Shown here in pieces: positions 23,291 through 31,390 of a stretch of 32,351 bases of DNA (its first letter is position 1; every line of letters begins with the position of its first letter). The position numbers were made by a program, and so were the translations under genes. The notes under the pieces were generated by a model. That model was not told the DNA's origin. It made no database searches and was given only the letters and a program-made list of their open reading frames with translations. The stretch comes from Chlamydiota bacterium (GTDB lineage: Bacteria > Chlamydiota > Chlamydiia > Chlamydiales > RGXB01): positions 1 to 32,351 of the forward strand of contig VGMG01000010.1 of the NCBI GenBank assembly GCA_016866495.1, in the 5' to 3' direction.

Positions 23291-24472
23291 ATGGTCAAAA
23301 ATACTTCCTATCTATTTGGAGGTGCGCTCACAATAAGTTCTATTGTGGCTTTCTCTTTTATAGCTCCGAGCATAGAGAAATATTTTAAAAACCAAAATCT
23401 TCAATCTCATCACAATTTCGTTTTAAGTGCGTTTCAAAAAGAGATAGAAAAGCCGGATCATCAGGGAAAATATCTAGAATATGCTGCCCCCTTAGTGGGT
23501 TGTGAGTTTTCTCATAATTTGAATGCGGCAGCTACCTATTTCATCTCCTCTTTACAAGGAGTTGACGTTGCTTGCATCACAAATGACCGAAATAATGCCA
23601 TCTTTCCAGTGGGCGGTTTAGGAGTGCAACCTCCTGAAACACTAGCTTGGGGTTTCAAGATACAATTAGACCAGAAAATAGAAGATGGTAATTGGTTGGC
23701 CCACACCGAATACAATTTTTATAAAGCCATTACAAATTCAGGTCCAAGACTTCCTTACGGTCAGGGTTTTGCCCCATCTGCCTACGCTAATACCCAGATC
23801 GATAACATCCCTTTTTCCAATACCATTTTCAATAATCTAGAAATGGGCACCTACACTTTATTCAATAATTTTCGCTTGTATCTTTGTCGCCCAAGTCTGA
23901 TTACCCCCCGTTTAGAGTTCACTACACAATTTGGGTTCGACGCAAATTTTTTACAAAGAAGACAAATTAACGTTTTTACAAACGCCATCACAGACTCCAC
24001 AACACAAGGGTATATTTCAACTCTTGGGGGTTTTTTTCAAAATTACCAAAAAATCACCTGGTGGGGTGCCGGTCCGTGTGTAGGCTTTAACACTCGATGG
24101 GATCTTGGCAGCCACTTTTACTTTGTAATGGATGGTTACGGCGCTATTACCTACGGAAATTCATCGTCAAGAACCGCAACTTTTAGTAAACGTGTCAATG
24201 TTGTTACAGGAAACATTAGCTATATAGCTCAAGAAGCAGCTATACAAAATCTAATGAACCAATTTGCCCCCTCTATGCGCTATCTGATTGGAATAAACTA
24301 TTGTTATTTAGCTCAGGGTGAAGAGAGCCAAGTAAATTTTCTAATAGCTTATGAAACCGCCTATTATTTTAATCTTATTCGTACCCTCAACCCTGAGGGA
24401 GCTTTCAGAAGTGAAAATGGTGCAGGATATGGAATACAGGGGCTTGTGTTGCAAGCTGGTGTGACATTCTAA
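23291..24472 (+). CDS. MOMP-like outer-membrane porin, paralogue 8 (divergent N-terminus)
   Basis: A 393-residue paralogue with an atypical front end. In place of the short signal peptide and CxxLC motif of its siblings it has a hydrophobic segment (LFGGALTISSIVAFSFIAP, residues 8-26), a 40-residue charged stretch, and only one Cys (PLVGCEF, aligning with the third Cys). From there it is typical: AAATYFISSLQGVDVA, WGFKIQLDQK, signature FFQNYQKITWWGAGPCVG and ending GYGIQGLVLQAGVTF. The penultimate residue is Thr, not Asp or Glu. Extra Cys residues occur in LYLCRPS and GPCVG. AGAGGG lies five bases before the ATG. It is convergent with dus, 12 bases apart, and no terminator is seen. Confidence 0.86.
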   Translation: MVKNTSYLFGGALTISSIVAFSFIAPSIEKYFKNQNLQSHHNFVLSAFQKEIEKPDHQGKYLEYAAPLVGCEFSHNLNAAATYFISSLQGVDVACITNDRNNAIFPVGGLGVQPPETLAWGFKIQLDQKIEDGNWLAHTEYNFYKAITNSGPRLPYGQGFAPSAYANTQIDNIPFSNTIFNNLEMGTYTLFNNFRLYLCRPSLITPRLEFTTQFGFDANFLQRRQINVFTNAITDSTTQGYISTLGGFFQNYQKITWWGAGPCVGFNTRWDLGSHFYFVMDGYGAITYGNSSSRTATFSKRVNVVTGNISYIAQEAAIQNLMNQFAPSMRYLIGINYCYLAQGEESQVNFLIAYETAYYFNLIRTLNPEGAFRSENGAGYGIQGLVLQAGVTF

Positions 24473-24484
24473 CGAGCTGAAGTT

Positions 24485-25495
24485 TTAAGCAAGTATAGAA
24501 CTGGCATCCGTTTTTTCAAAAGAGAGGCCACAGAAGTCAAAAGAGGCGATATGGTGATACATCTCCTCAAGGGATTGAGAGCGGTTGACAAGGTCTCGGA
24601 GCTGCTTTGCACCACTTAAATCTCTTAAATACCAACAACCAACGCGTCTTAAACTCAATAAAGCTTTTCGAGGAGCTTCGTAGCGCACAATTTCATCATA
24701 GTGCTCCATCAAAGTATTCTTTACCAGCCATGGGGTAACACTAAACTCTTTTTGTTCTGTCAAAGATTCCACGATCTCTTGGTGGATCCAGGGTTTTCCC
24801 ATCGTTCCCCTTGCAACCAGGATTCCGCTGCATCCACGTATAAGAAGATCTTTAGCAGATTCTGGATCAAAAATATCTCCGTTTCCGATGATATGAATCG
24901 ATTTTGCTTTACTAGCAGCCTCTTGAATCAAATCTCTATTTGAAAAACCGCGATAGCCCTGTTCGCGAGTGCGTCCATGGATTGTAAGGGCAGTTACCCC
25001 AGCAGCCTCTGCCAGTTCAACCATTTTTAAATGGATAAGATGCTTATCGTCCCATCCAACTCGTATTTTTACTGTGACGGGAATTTCTACACTTTTAACT
25101 AAAGCAATCAGGATCTCATAAAGCCTATCCAAAGTTTTCAAAAGGGCCGATCCACTTCCGTCTTTTGTGACTTTATCAACAGGGCATCCACAATTTAAAT
25201 CTACTACATCAAAACCGAGATCCTCGACTATTTTTGCAGCTGTTGGCGCTATTAAAGGGTCGGAACCACATAATTGTGCACCAATAGGATGCATGGAAGG
25301 ATCAAAATCTAGGAATCGAAATGTCGAGGATTCTTTACGAACCAGAGCCTCCATTTTGCACATCTCTGTGAACATCAAACCCGGTTTATATTTTGCGCTC
25401 ATTCGGCGAAAAGGGAAATCAGAGCAACCAGCAAGCGGAGCGTACCATACGTTTGAGGGGAGCTGGAGATTTTTTAATTTCAAAGGCTTTATCAT
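24485..25495 (-). CDS. dus: tRNA-dihydrouridine synthase (DusB-like)
   Basis: Reduces specific uridines of tRNA to dihydrouridine using FMN and NADPH. A TIM-barrel start LPSNVWYAPLAGCSDFPFR contains the FMN-binding segment; the catalytic Cys104 lies in NCGCPVDKVTKDGSGSALL, and KIRVGWDD, TIHGRTREQGYRG and GNGDIFDPESA supply FMN and substrate contacts. At 336 residues it has normal length for the DusB group. Its ATG overlaps the yggT stop by four bases, so yggT and dus are coupled. The order corresponds to CT644-CT645 in Chlamydia, from memory. Which tRNA positions it modifies cannot be told. Confidence 0.94.
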   Translation of the reverse strand: MIKPLKLKNLQLPSNVWYAPLAGCSDFPFRRMSAKYKPGLMFTEMCKMEALVRKESSTFRFLDFDPSMHPIGAQLCGSDPLIAPTAAKIVEDLGFDVVDLNCGCPVDKVTKDGSGSALLKTLDRLYEILIALVKSVEIPVTVKIRVGWDDKHLIHLKMVELAEAAGVTALTIHGRTREQGYRGFSNRDLIQEAASKAKSIHIIGNGDIFDPESAKDLLIRGCSGILVARGTMGKPWIHQEIVESLTEQKEFSVTPWLVKNTLMEHYDEIVRYEAPRKALLSLRRVGCWYLRDLSGAKQLRDLVNRSQSLEEMYHHIASFDFCGLSFEKTDASSILA

Positions 25496-25737
25496 AGAAA
25501 TTGCCTTAAAAGGGTTTGGATACCTTGTAAAAGAAAAAGGGCAAATAAAGGGGAGAGATCGAGGATTCCACCAATCGTCGGGATACGATTTCTAAAAAAA
25601 AGCAGATAGGGGTCTGTAATTTTTTCTAACCCATTTGCTAGAGAATATTTCCTAAGCTCCGGCAGCCACGAGAGCATAATCCTCATCATAAGACAAAACC
25701 CGTATAGAGTAAGTAGCAGGTCTATCCAAGAAAGCAT
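25492..25737 (-). CDS. YggT family integral membrane protein
   Basis: A small (81-residue) membrane protein with two hydrophobic segments (about residues 1-22 and 57-78) and the YggT-type features LMMRIMLSWLPELR and ITDPYLLFFRNRIP with IGGILDLSPLFALFLL. This is one YggT unit; many homologues have two. AAGGA five bases upstream supports the ATG at 25737. It is coupled to dus by a four-base overlap and divergent from the GspL-like operon across 131 bases. YggT proteins have been linked to osmotic stress and to division-related membrane functions; the role here is not evident. Confidence 0.88.
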   Translation of the reverse strand: MLSWIDLLLTLYGFCLMMRIMLSWLPELRKYSLANGLEKITDPYLLFFRNRIPTIGGILDLSPLFALFLLQGIQTLLRQFL

Positions 25738-25868
25738 ATTGGTCCTTAACTTTAAATTGTGCTATTGTCTTTTCTTAAAGGCCCCCGTCGGCTTTCAAAA
25801 AAAGAAAACTTGAATGAACGGGTGAGTGCCTTCAAATTATCATCTAGAATAACCGATTTTCGAAATCT

Positions 25869-26996
25869 ATGAAAGCGCTTGGGATATCTTTTTTTGGGTA
25901 CAACACGGCTAAGGTCCTTTTGAAAAAAAAGGGGGATGAGATCGCTCTTTGTCAAGAATATCCTTTAGAAGCTGAAGAAAAACCACTTAAAGCCCTTGCA
26001 GTCGATTTTTTAGATACCAAGGTACGCTTTTATCCTTTGCCAAAAACATCGCGCCAAAATCAAAAAAAACTGTTGTTGTCACGATTGGCTAGCGATCCCA
26101 TGATCGACTTAAGCTTGTTAAACATTTCTTTTAAGGAGGTTCCTTTAGGTTTAGAGGTGCATTTTATAGAAAAAAAGCGGCTCGAAGCCTTCAAAAAGGA
26201 TTTCGATTTTATCACAAGCCCACAGCAGGCCCTTTTTAGGTTTCTTAAAGATTTCAAAGCCTTATTTGAACCTGCTTTGGTGATCGTGGAACAAAAAGGG
26301 GTGCATGTTTGTTTACATTATACCCCAACGCGATGGGGGGGATTTGGAATTTGGGATGAGTCTTGTCAAAGTTTATCGGAAATACAAAAATTTTGGGGCC
26401 TTGAAAGAATTTTTGTTTTGGGTTCTCTAGAAAATTTCAAAGATGCTTTGAATTTAGAAAAAGTCGAGTCCCTACCATTAGAGGCGCTTTCTATTGGGGC
26501 CTCAATAGAGGCTTTAGACCCCAAAGGAATCTGTTTTCACAGCCCTTTGGAGAGTGAAGAGTTTCGCCAAAAACTTTTATCCATAAGTAAAAATCTCTTT
26601 TTTGCTTTAAGCCTTGCTGTAGTTTCAGTTTGCGTTTTGGTGCGTTTAGATACAGAGCAAAAGATAAAAGAGATCAAACAAGAAATTTTGGCCTATGAGC
26701 AGACAGAGGATTTTTCAAATATTCACACGAAAAGTCCCAAAAAAGTCTCTTTATTATTGAAAGATCTTCACGGCTCATTAGAACCTTTTGGATTAGAACT
26801 AGTAGAATTTGATTTGAAACAGGAACTGACGGAAAAAAAACCCTTTATAGAAATATACTTTCGTGTAGAGGGCGATAGCCAACAAATGGAAAAATATGCA
26901 CAGTCAATCAGAAAAATTTCTGGATCCATTTTATCAAAAATGCAGCCACTACCTGAAGGAAAAAAAGGGGATTTTGTTCTCAAAATTCCCCTTTAA
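25869..26996 (+). CDS. GspL/PilM-PilN-like inner-membrane assembly protein (CT646 type)
   Basis: A 375-residue bitopic protein. Residues 1-235 look like a divergent actin-like domain (start KALGISFFGYNTAKVLLKKK resembles the first beta-hairpin; LSIGASIEAL near 217-226 resembles the last adenosine-motif segment). One membrane span lies at 242-260 (NLFFALSLAVVSVCVLVRL), then a short helix, and a ferredoxin-like C-terminal domain (FIEIYFRVEGDSQQMEKYAQ to VLKIPL). This order, cytoplasmic actin-like, membrane, periplasmic ferredoxin-like, is that of GspL in type II secretion or a PilM-PilN fusion. Chlamydia has an uncharacterised gene in this place (CT646). It overlaps the next gene by 101 bases. 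The function is an inference from architecture. Confidence 0.72.
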   Translation: MKALGISFFGYNTAKVLLKKKGDEIALCQEYPLEAEEKPLKALAVDFLDTKVRFYPLPKTSRQNQKKLLLSRLASDPMIDLSLLNISFKEVPLGLEVHFIEKKRLEAFKKDFDFITSPQQALFRFLKDFKALFEPALVIVEQKGVHVCLHYTPTRWGGFGIWDESCQSLSEIQKFWGLERIFVLGSLENFKDALNLEKVESLPLEALSIGASIEALDPKGICFHSPLESEEFRQKLLSISKNLFFALSLAVVSVCVLVRLDTEQKIKEIKQEILAYEQTEDFSNIHTKSPKKVSLLLKDLHGSLEPFGLELVEFDLKQELTEKKPFIEIYFRVEGDSQQMEKYAQSIRKISGSILSKMQPLPEGKKGDFVLKIPL

Positions 26997-27579
26997 AAAA
27001 AGGGATTTATTTTGGTTGAAGTTTTTTGGCCTCCCCCTTTTACCTTTAATACTTTTATGCAGTTTCATTCTCTTTTCAAGATTTTCTCTTCATGAAACAA
27101 AAAAATTATTTTCACAAACACAATTGCGTCTTGCCAAAGCTTTTATAGAAAAAACTCGTTACGAGACTTTTCTGAAAAACCACCCCCAAAAAAAGACGTT
27201 CGATCTAGATTTAGCTTTTGAAAAAACGACATTTCTTGAAGAGCTTGAAAAAAGGTGTCAAGATAATCCACCTTTGGAAAAACTCCTATTTCAAAACGGG
27301 AAAATTTTGAAACAAAAACTCCTTTTTGGTCCCTTGAAGACGAAAATTTCTCGGCCTTATCTTTACCAAGAAAAAGGTTTTACTCACCCTATTTTGATGG
27401 ATCAAAAAGATCTTTTAGCTTTTTTAAAAAAAGTTGAGGAGGAATTTTTTGTCGAAAGAGAGTCGAATGGTTCAGGTGAACTTTTTTTTCCCTATTTTCA
27501 TATCAAAAAAACAAAAAATCCCTTTGGGACTTTTTTTCTAGTTGATGCTAAAATATGTGAGAGAAGAGGGGTGCTATGA
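26896..27579 (+). CDS. GspM-like single-span membrane protein (CT647 type)
   Basis: The frame from ATG 26896 gives 227 residues, overlapping the preceding gene by 101 bases with GGA six bases upstream. A later TTG near 27017 preceded by AAAGGG is a possible alternative start and would nearly remove the overlap. The protein has a basic cytoplasmic head, one membrane span (residues 41-61, LKFFGLPLLPLILLCSFILF), and a periplasmic Lys/Glu-rich part that begins helical. This resembles GspM or PilO, partners of GspL. It matches the position of CT647. The next gene starts in its stop (ATGA overlap), so the operon is tightly coupled. I cannot confirm the family without a profile search. Confidence 0.68.
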   Translation: MHSQSEKFLDPFYQKCSHYLKEKKGILFSKFPFKKRDLFWLKFFGLPLLPLILLCSFILFSRFSLHETKKLFSQTQLRLAKAFIEKTRYETFLKNHPQKKTFDLDLAFEKTTFLEELEKRCQDNPPLEKLLFQNGKILKQKLLFGPLKTKISRPYLYQEKGFTHPILMDQKDLLAFLKKVEEEFFVERESNGSGELFFPYFHIKKTKNPFGTFFLVDAKICERRGVL

Positions 27580-28823
27580 GATTTTTTGGTTACATTTTTC
27601 TATTTTTTTTAACGAGCTGCGCACAAAAAAATCTTTCTCAAGAAAAAGCCTTAGTCTCTATCCAATTAATGGATAGAAATGGTGTCCAAGAGACGATATC
27701 ACAACCGGAAAGGCTTAAAAAATTTGAGAACGTCAATTTTTTTGATCCACAACCTTACGAAAAAGTAACATGCCATTATAAACACAAAGGTTTTTCTCAA
27801 TCAAAAGTTCTCTCTTATCATAAAAATGGTGCTGTGATGCAGTTTTTGGAGGTGGTCTCTTCACGCGCCAAAGGTGCTTATAGAGAATTTTTTGATAACG
27901 GGTGCCTTAAGGTCGAAGCCGAAGTGATCGAGGGGATAGGGGATCTTTCTTTTATAGCTCAGGAGAGTTGGATTTTTGATGGTCTTTCGAAAGTCTACTA
28001 TGAAAACGGGAAACTAAAAGCAACAGTGCAGTACGAAAAGGGAGTTTTGCACGGACAAAGCACCTATTTTCAAGAGGACGGGACTATTTGGAAAACTACC
28101 CCTTTTGTAGCAGGGTTTGTTCAAGGAGAAGAGCTCTTTTTTTCAAAAAAAGGGGAACAGATTGGGGTGATCACATACGACAAAGGGCTTAAGCAGGGCC
28201 GATCCTGGTTCGGACCACAAGCAAATGGCCTAAGCAGTGTAGAGGAATTTGCATCGGGAAAGCTTATAGAGGGGGAGTATAGAACACCTGATGGAGCTCT
28301 TATTTCAAAAGTGACGAATGGGGAGGGGATACGAACTGTTTTTGAAAAGGGAAAGCTCTTACGTACCGAGGAGATTTTTGACGGGACAATACAAGGAAAA
28401 ATCAGTTTTTATCTTTCAAACGGCCAGCTCGAGCACACCATTTTACAAAAAAACGGTGTGAAAGACGGCGAGGAGTGTTTTTTTCATTCTAACGGTAAAC
28501 TCAAGCTGAAAATCTATTGGGAAAATGATCAGATTCATGGAATTGTTCAGTCCTGGTACGAAGACGGGATGGTGGAAAGCGAGCGCATGTATGCTCAAAA
28601 TAAAAAAGAGGGGACAGCTTTTGCCTGGTATAAAGATGGTTCTAGGATGTTAATTGAAGAATACGAAAATGACATTCTCATAACGGGGCGCTACTACAAA
28701 AAAGGGGATCAAGAGCCTGTTTCTAGAGTTAAAGAGGGTGAAGGGGTAGCTACTTTATATGATGCAAAAGGCTATTTTTTGAAAAAAATTTCCTATAAAA
28801 AAGGGCTGCCTTTTCATGAATAA
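27576..28823 (+). CDS. MORN/YwqK-repeat lipoprotein (CT648 type)
   Basis: A 415-residue lipoprotein: signal MRFFGYIFLFFLTSCAQKN has a lipobox (LTSC) with Cys15 as the lipidated residue. The mature part consists of MORN_2-type repeats of about 22 residues with pattern Y..NG.L......Y..G..HG....Y..DG, for example VYYENGKLKATVQYEKGVLHG, SFYLSNGQLEHTILQKNGV and AWYKDGSRMLIEEYENDI. Such repeats form extended beta-sheets; some relatives act as YwqK-type antitoxins, others are envelope proteins. Here the lipid anchor places it in the envelope. ATGA overlap with the GspM-like gene and an eight-base overlap with ygfA show operon coupling. Order as in CT648 of Chlamydia. Exact function unknown. Confidence 0.85.
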   Translation: MRFFGYIFLFFLTSCAQKNLSQEKALVSIQLMDRNGVQETISQPERLKKFENVNFFDPQPYEKVTCHYKHKGFSQSKVLSYHKNGAVMQFLEVVSSRAKGAYREFFDNGCLKVEAEVIEGIGDLSFIAQESWIFDGLSKVYYENGKLKATVQYEKGVLHGQSTYFQEDGTIWKTTPFVAGFVQGEELFFSKKGEQIGVITYDKGLKQGRSWFGPQANGLSSVEEFASGKLIEGEYRTPDGALISKVTNGEGIRTVFEKGKLLRTEEIFDGTIQGKISFYLSNGQLEHTILQKNGVKDGEECFFHSNGKLKLKIYWENDQIHGIVQSWYEDGMVESERMYAQNKKEGTAFAWYKDGSRMLIEEYENDILITGRYYKKGDQEPVSRVKEGEGVATLYDAKGYFLKKISYKKGLPFHE

Positions 28824-29322
28824 AAAAGAGGCTAGAGAAACTATCAAAGCTCGTTTACCCAAAAACCAAAGAGTCCCGTCAGATTTTGTTCATAAAGTAG
28901 CCCCTTTTCTAACCGGGAACGTCTTAAGTTATTTTCCTTTAGAAGATGAACTCGATATTTCTTCTCTGAATCAATATTTATGGCAACAAGGGCGCCTCTA
29001 TTTTCCAAAGATTGTGGGGGATGAGCTTCAAGTTTACAAAGTAGTGGAGCTTGAGCCGCTACATAAAAGTGTTATGGGAACATATATCTGTCAAAAAGCA
29101 ATACCTGCAAGCTCTATAGATATTGGAACAATACTTGTCCCATCTTTAGGCGTAGACCTCTTTTTCCACCGGTTGGGGCGTAATAGAGGCTATTATGACC
29201 GTTTTTTAAAAGGGGTCGATGGTGCGATTCCACGCCTATCTTTTGTCTATAAAGAACAGCTTTGTCTTACACTCCCCATAGATCCGTGGGATGAACCTTT
29301 AGATAAAATTTTCGTTTTCTAG
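28816..29322 (+). CDS. ygfA: 5-formyltetrahydrofolate cyclo-ligase
   Basis: Converts 5-formyl-THF to 5,10-methenyl-THF with ATP. At 168 residues it is slightly short for the family (180-200). The N-terminal basic region starts MNKKEARETIKARL, the substrate region is GNVLSYFPLEDELDIS, and the nucleotide-binding signature is VPSLGVDLFFHRLGRNRGYYDRFL, where the family pattern is GVAFD..G.RLG.G.GYYDR.L. The Gly of RLGxGxG is replaced by RLGRNRG. It overlaps the lipoprotein gene by eight bases and is last in its operon, like CT649. No clear terminator follows; the next 60 bases hold the first copy of a 31-base repeat. Confidence 0.9.
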   Translation: MNKKEARETIKARLPKNQRVPSDFVHKVAPFLTGNVLSYFPLEDELDISSLNQYLWQQGRLYFPKIVGDELQVYKVVELEPLHKSVMGTYICQKAIPASSIDIGTILVPSLGVDLFFHRLGRNRGYYDRFLKGVDGAIPRLSFVYKEQLCLTLPIDPWDEPLDKIFVF

Positions 29323-29346
29323 AAGACTTAATAGGTTGGGATAAAC

Positions 29347-29377
29347 GGTCTAGTATTTTGATTAGGCTGTTCGTTTT
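29347..29377. repeat. 31-base direct repeat, copy 1
   Basis: Identical over 31 bases to 29406-29436, 59 bases away. This copy lies beyond the stop of the minus-strand gene. Read in its own frame on the minus strand it encodes NEQPNQNTRPFIPTY followed by a stop, an alternative version of that gene's tail. Confidence 0.9.
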
Positions 29378-29389
29378 GTCGGTGAGGTA

Positions 29390-29773
29390 CTAGTATTCAA
29401 TGAATGGTCTAGTATTTTGATTAGGCTGTTCGTTTTTCGGATTTTTGATTTTACAACCTTTGGGGCCCTGTGGTGATCCCATCGCGTTTACGAAAGCTCC
29501 ACTCGGAACTTCTGCCCAGGCACCAAAAAGTTCGCCTGTATCGCAAAAAAACGAGACTCTATAGGGTGTAGTAGTCCAGGTTGGGTTTTTATCAAAACCT
29601 GCATAACCTAATTCCCAAACAAGAGTCACCTGGGGGCCGATGTCTAAAGTTTCCAATCTAGACCCATCCCAAGCATAAATGGTGCAATGTAGATCAAAAG
29701 CAGAGTCATTAAAAAGTCTTAAAGTTTGACCAAAAAGAGAAAAGACTAACAATAAAGGGAACCACTTCAACAT
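29390..29773 (-). CDS. Small exported protein of unknown function
   Basis: The ATG at 29773 starts a good signal peptide (MLKWFPLLLVFSLFGQ). An in-frame TTG at 29809 overlapping the OppA stop would add 12 polar residues ahead of the signal and is less likely. The mature part (about 110 residues) looks beta-rich, with LRLFNDSAFDLHCTIYAWDG, WELGYAGFDKNPTWTT, FFCDTGELFGAWAEVP and two paired Cys candidates, then a low-complexity polar tail KNEQPNQNTRPF. The last residues fall in a 31-base direct repeat, so the tail was altered by a local duplication. It is downstream of and close to the OppA-type gene, 32 bases apart, probably cotranscribed. Not recognised. Confidence 0.72.
   Translation of the reverse strand: MLKWFPLLLVFSLFGQTLRLFNDSAFDLHCTIYAWDGSRLETLDIGPQVTLVWELGYAGFDKNPTWTTTPYRVSFFCDTGELFGAWAEVPSGAFVNAMGSPQGPKGCKIKNPKNEQPNQNTRPFIEY
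29406..29436. repeat. 31-base direct repeat, copy 2
   Basis: Second copy of the 31-base repeat, lying inside the coding region and encoding the tail NEQPNQNTRPF of the exported protein on the minus strand. Confidence 0.9.
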
Positions 29774-29805
29774 AATTTGGATACTAATTCTGAATGATTC
29801 GATTG

Positions 29806-31314
29806 TCAATCCTCATCTGAAAAATAGGCTCCTTTTATATCAATAAGCCCAAGATCGGTGATATGGATGCCTCTTAGGCGGGGGCTTTTTACATATTGCA
29901 TAGACATTTGATAGAGTGGTATTACAGGGGAGGCTTCAAGCAGAATTTCCTCAGCGGCCTCCAAAACCATCACTCGCTCTTCCCCTTTGCAAAACAGAGC
30001 CTTATCAATCAGATCTTTAAACTCAGAATTTTCCCAAAAAGTATTGTTCGTACCTGTATCGGATGTTCTGAAATTTTGCAAGAAGTTGAGAGGGTCCGGG
30101 ACATCGGCAATCCAATTTCCTAATGCTAGATCATAGTCTTTTTTGGATATTCTTGAAAAAAAGACTTTTGGCTCCAAACGCTCAAGTTGGATCTGAATCC
30201 CGACCCCATCAAGTTGAGATTGTATTGCCTGAGCGATTCTATTGGCAAGGGGAGAAGCGGCATAGGTGAGTGTAAATATTCTTGTTTGAGGACATCTATT
30301 TAAAAGATCTTTAGCAACCTCTTTTCCTCCGTCTTGGTAGAGAGTTTTCGTCAAAGAATTTGGACAGATTCTGAGTGAGGGAACCTGCGAATTAAATAGG
30401 ATATGCTCACAAAGATCTTTTCGGTGAATTGCTGTAGCAATCGCTTTCCTAAAGATAGGATTCGAAAGCTCATCGCGACTGGTGTTCACCCGAATCCATT
30501 GTGTTCCTAAAATAGGATGGGTTGTTAATTTCCCCTCCTTAGCGAGAACATCACGGCTATCGGGTGGAATCGCACCAAAAGGAGACCCCTCTAAATCTAG
30601 CTGCCCCTTTTCAAAGAGTTGTAACCCTGTTTCATTATCGCACATGTGCAGTTCGACTTTATCTATGTGGACCACCCCCTTATCCCAGTAATGGTTATTT
30701 TTGGTGAGAGTGATTTGGTAATTGTGAAACCAATTAAAAAGGCAAAAAGGACCATTATAAACTCCTTCGCTTCCCGATGTGGGGAAAAAAATGGGAAGGG
30801 CAAGAAGTTCTAAAAAAAATGGGATAGGGTGAATAAGTTGAAATTCTAGGGTGGTGTCATCTAGAGCTTTTACTCCCAAAGTGTCCATGTCTTGACGCCC
30901 TTTTTTAATCTTTTCTGCTCCTTTTATGTAGTAAAGTAAAAAGGCATAGTCGCTTGGAAAATCTGAATGGAGTAGGCTTTTATAAGAGCGAATAAAATCC
31001 TGGGCTACAATTTGTTTGCCGTTAGACCAAAAAGATTTTTTCAGTTTGAAATGGTAAAGTGTTTCGGTTTCATCGATACTGTAATCTTCAGCTAAAGCTT
31101 TGACTAAACCCTCTTTTGTTGTTCTAAAAAGCCCCTCGTAGATCATATTTGCGATACTTATATCGGTAAGAGTGCGTAGGCGTCTTGTATCTAATGAGTG
31201 GGGTTCAGATACAATATTCAACGAGAGCTTGATCGACTCTTTGGACCCACTTGAGCACATAGAGAGGAAAAAACAGATAAAAAACCAAATAAGTGTGAAT
31301 CGCTGTAAACGCAT
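29806..31314 (-). CDS. oppA: OppA-type peptide-binding lipoprotein
   Basis: Solute-binding protein family 5, the periplasmic receptor of oligopeptide ABC importers. A lipoprotein signal ends in LSMC with Cys20 as the lipid site. The mature protein, of 502 total residues, begins LSLNIVSEPHSLDTRRLRTLTD, the family's opening strand, and contains IANMIYEGLFRTTKEG, SNGKQIVAQDFIRSYKSLL, IRVNTSRDELSNPIFRKAI and YDLALGNWIADVPDPLNFL, all in expected order. No OppBCDF permease genes are adjacent. Chlamydiae often carry several orphan OppA paralogues, so this probably works with a permease elsewhere, perhaps for peptidoglycan-derived or host peptides. It is divergent from the NlpC/P60 gene by 76 bases. 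Confidence 0.93.
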   Translation of the reverse strand: MRLQRFTLIWFFICFFLSMCSSGSKESIKLSLNIVSEPHSLDTRRLRTLTDISIANMIYEGLFRTTKEGLVKALAEDYSIDETETLYHFKLKKSFWSNGKQIVAQDFIRSYKSLLHSDFPSDYAFLLYYIKGAEKIKKGRQDMDTLGVKALDDTTLEFQLIHPIPFFLELLALPIFFPTSGSEGVYNGPFCLFNWFHNYQITLTKNNHYWDKGVVHIDKVELHMCDNETGLQLFEKGQLDLEGSPFGAIPPDSRDVLAKEGKLTTHPILGTQWIRVNTSRDELSNPIFRKAIATAIHRKDLCEHILFNSQVPSLRICPNSLTKTLYQDGGKEVAKDLLNRCPQTRIFTLTYAASPLANRIAQAIQSQLDGVGIQIQLERLEPKVFFSRISKKDYDLALGNWIADVPDPLNFLQNFRTSDTGTNNTFWENSEFKDLIDKALFCKGEERVMVLEAAEEILLEASPVIPLYQMSMQYVKSPRLRGIHITDLGLIDIKGAYFSDED

Positions 31315-31390
31315 GAAACAATTGTCAAATTTTTAAATACTATGTGTGTTCTTTTGACATTTTGCAAGGATTTTTTTAAAAGGGAAATTT

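Noticed and set aside
25167..25595. 142-codon plus-strand open frame antisense to dus and yggT
   Set aside because: Fully antisense to two well-supported genes, with no recognisable protein features.
29347..29436. Possible CRISPR-like or integration repeat
   Set aside because: Only two copies, not palindromic, and one is plainly part of a coding tail; a simple tandem duplication explains it.
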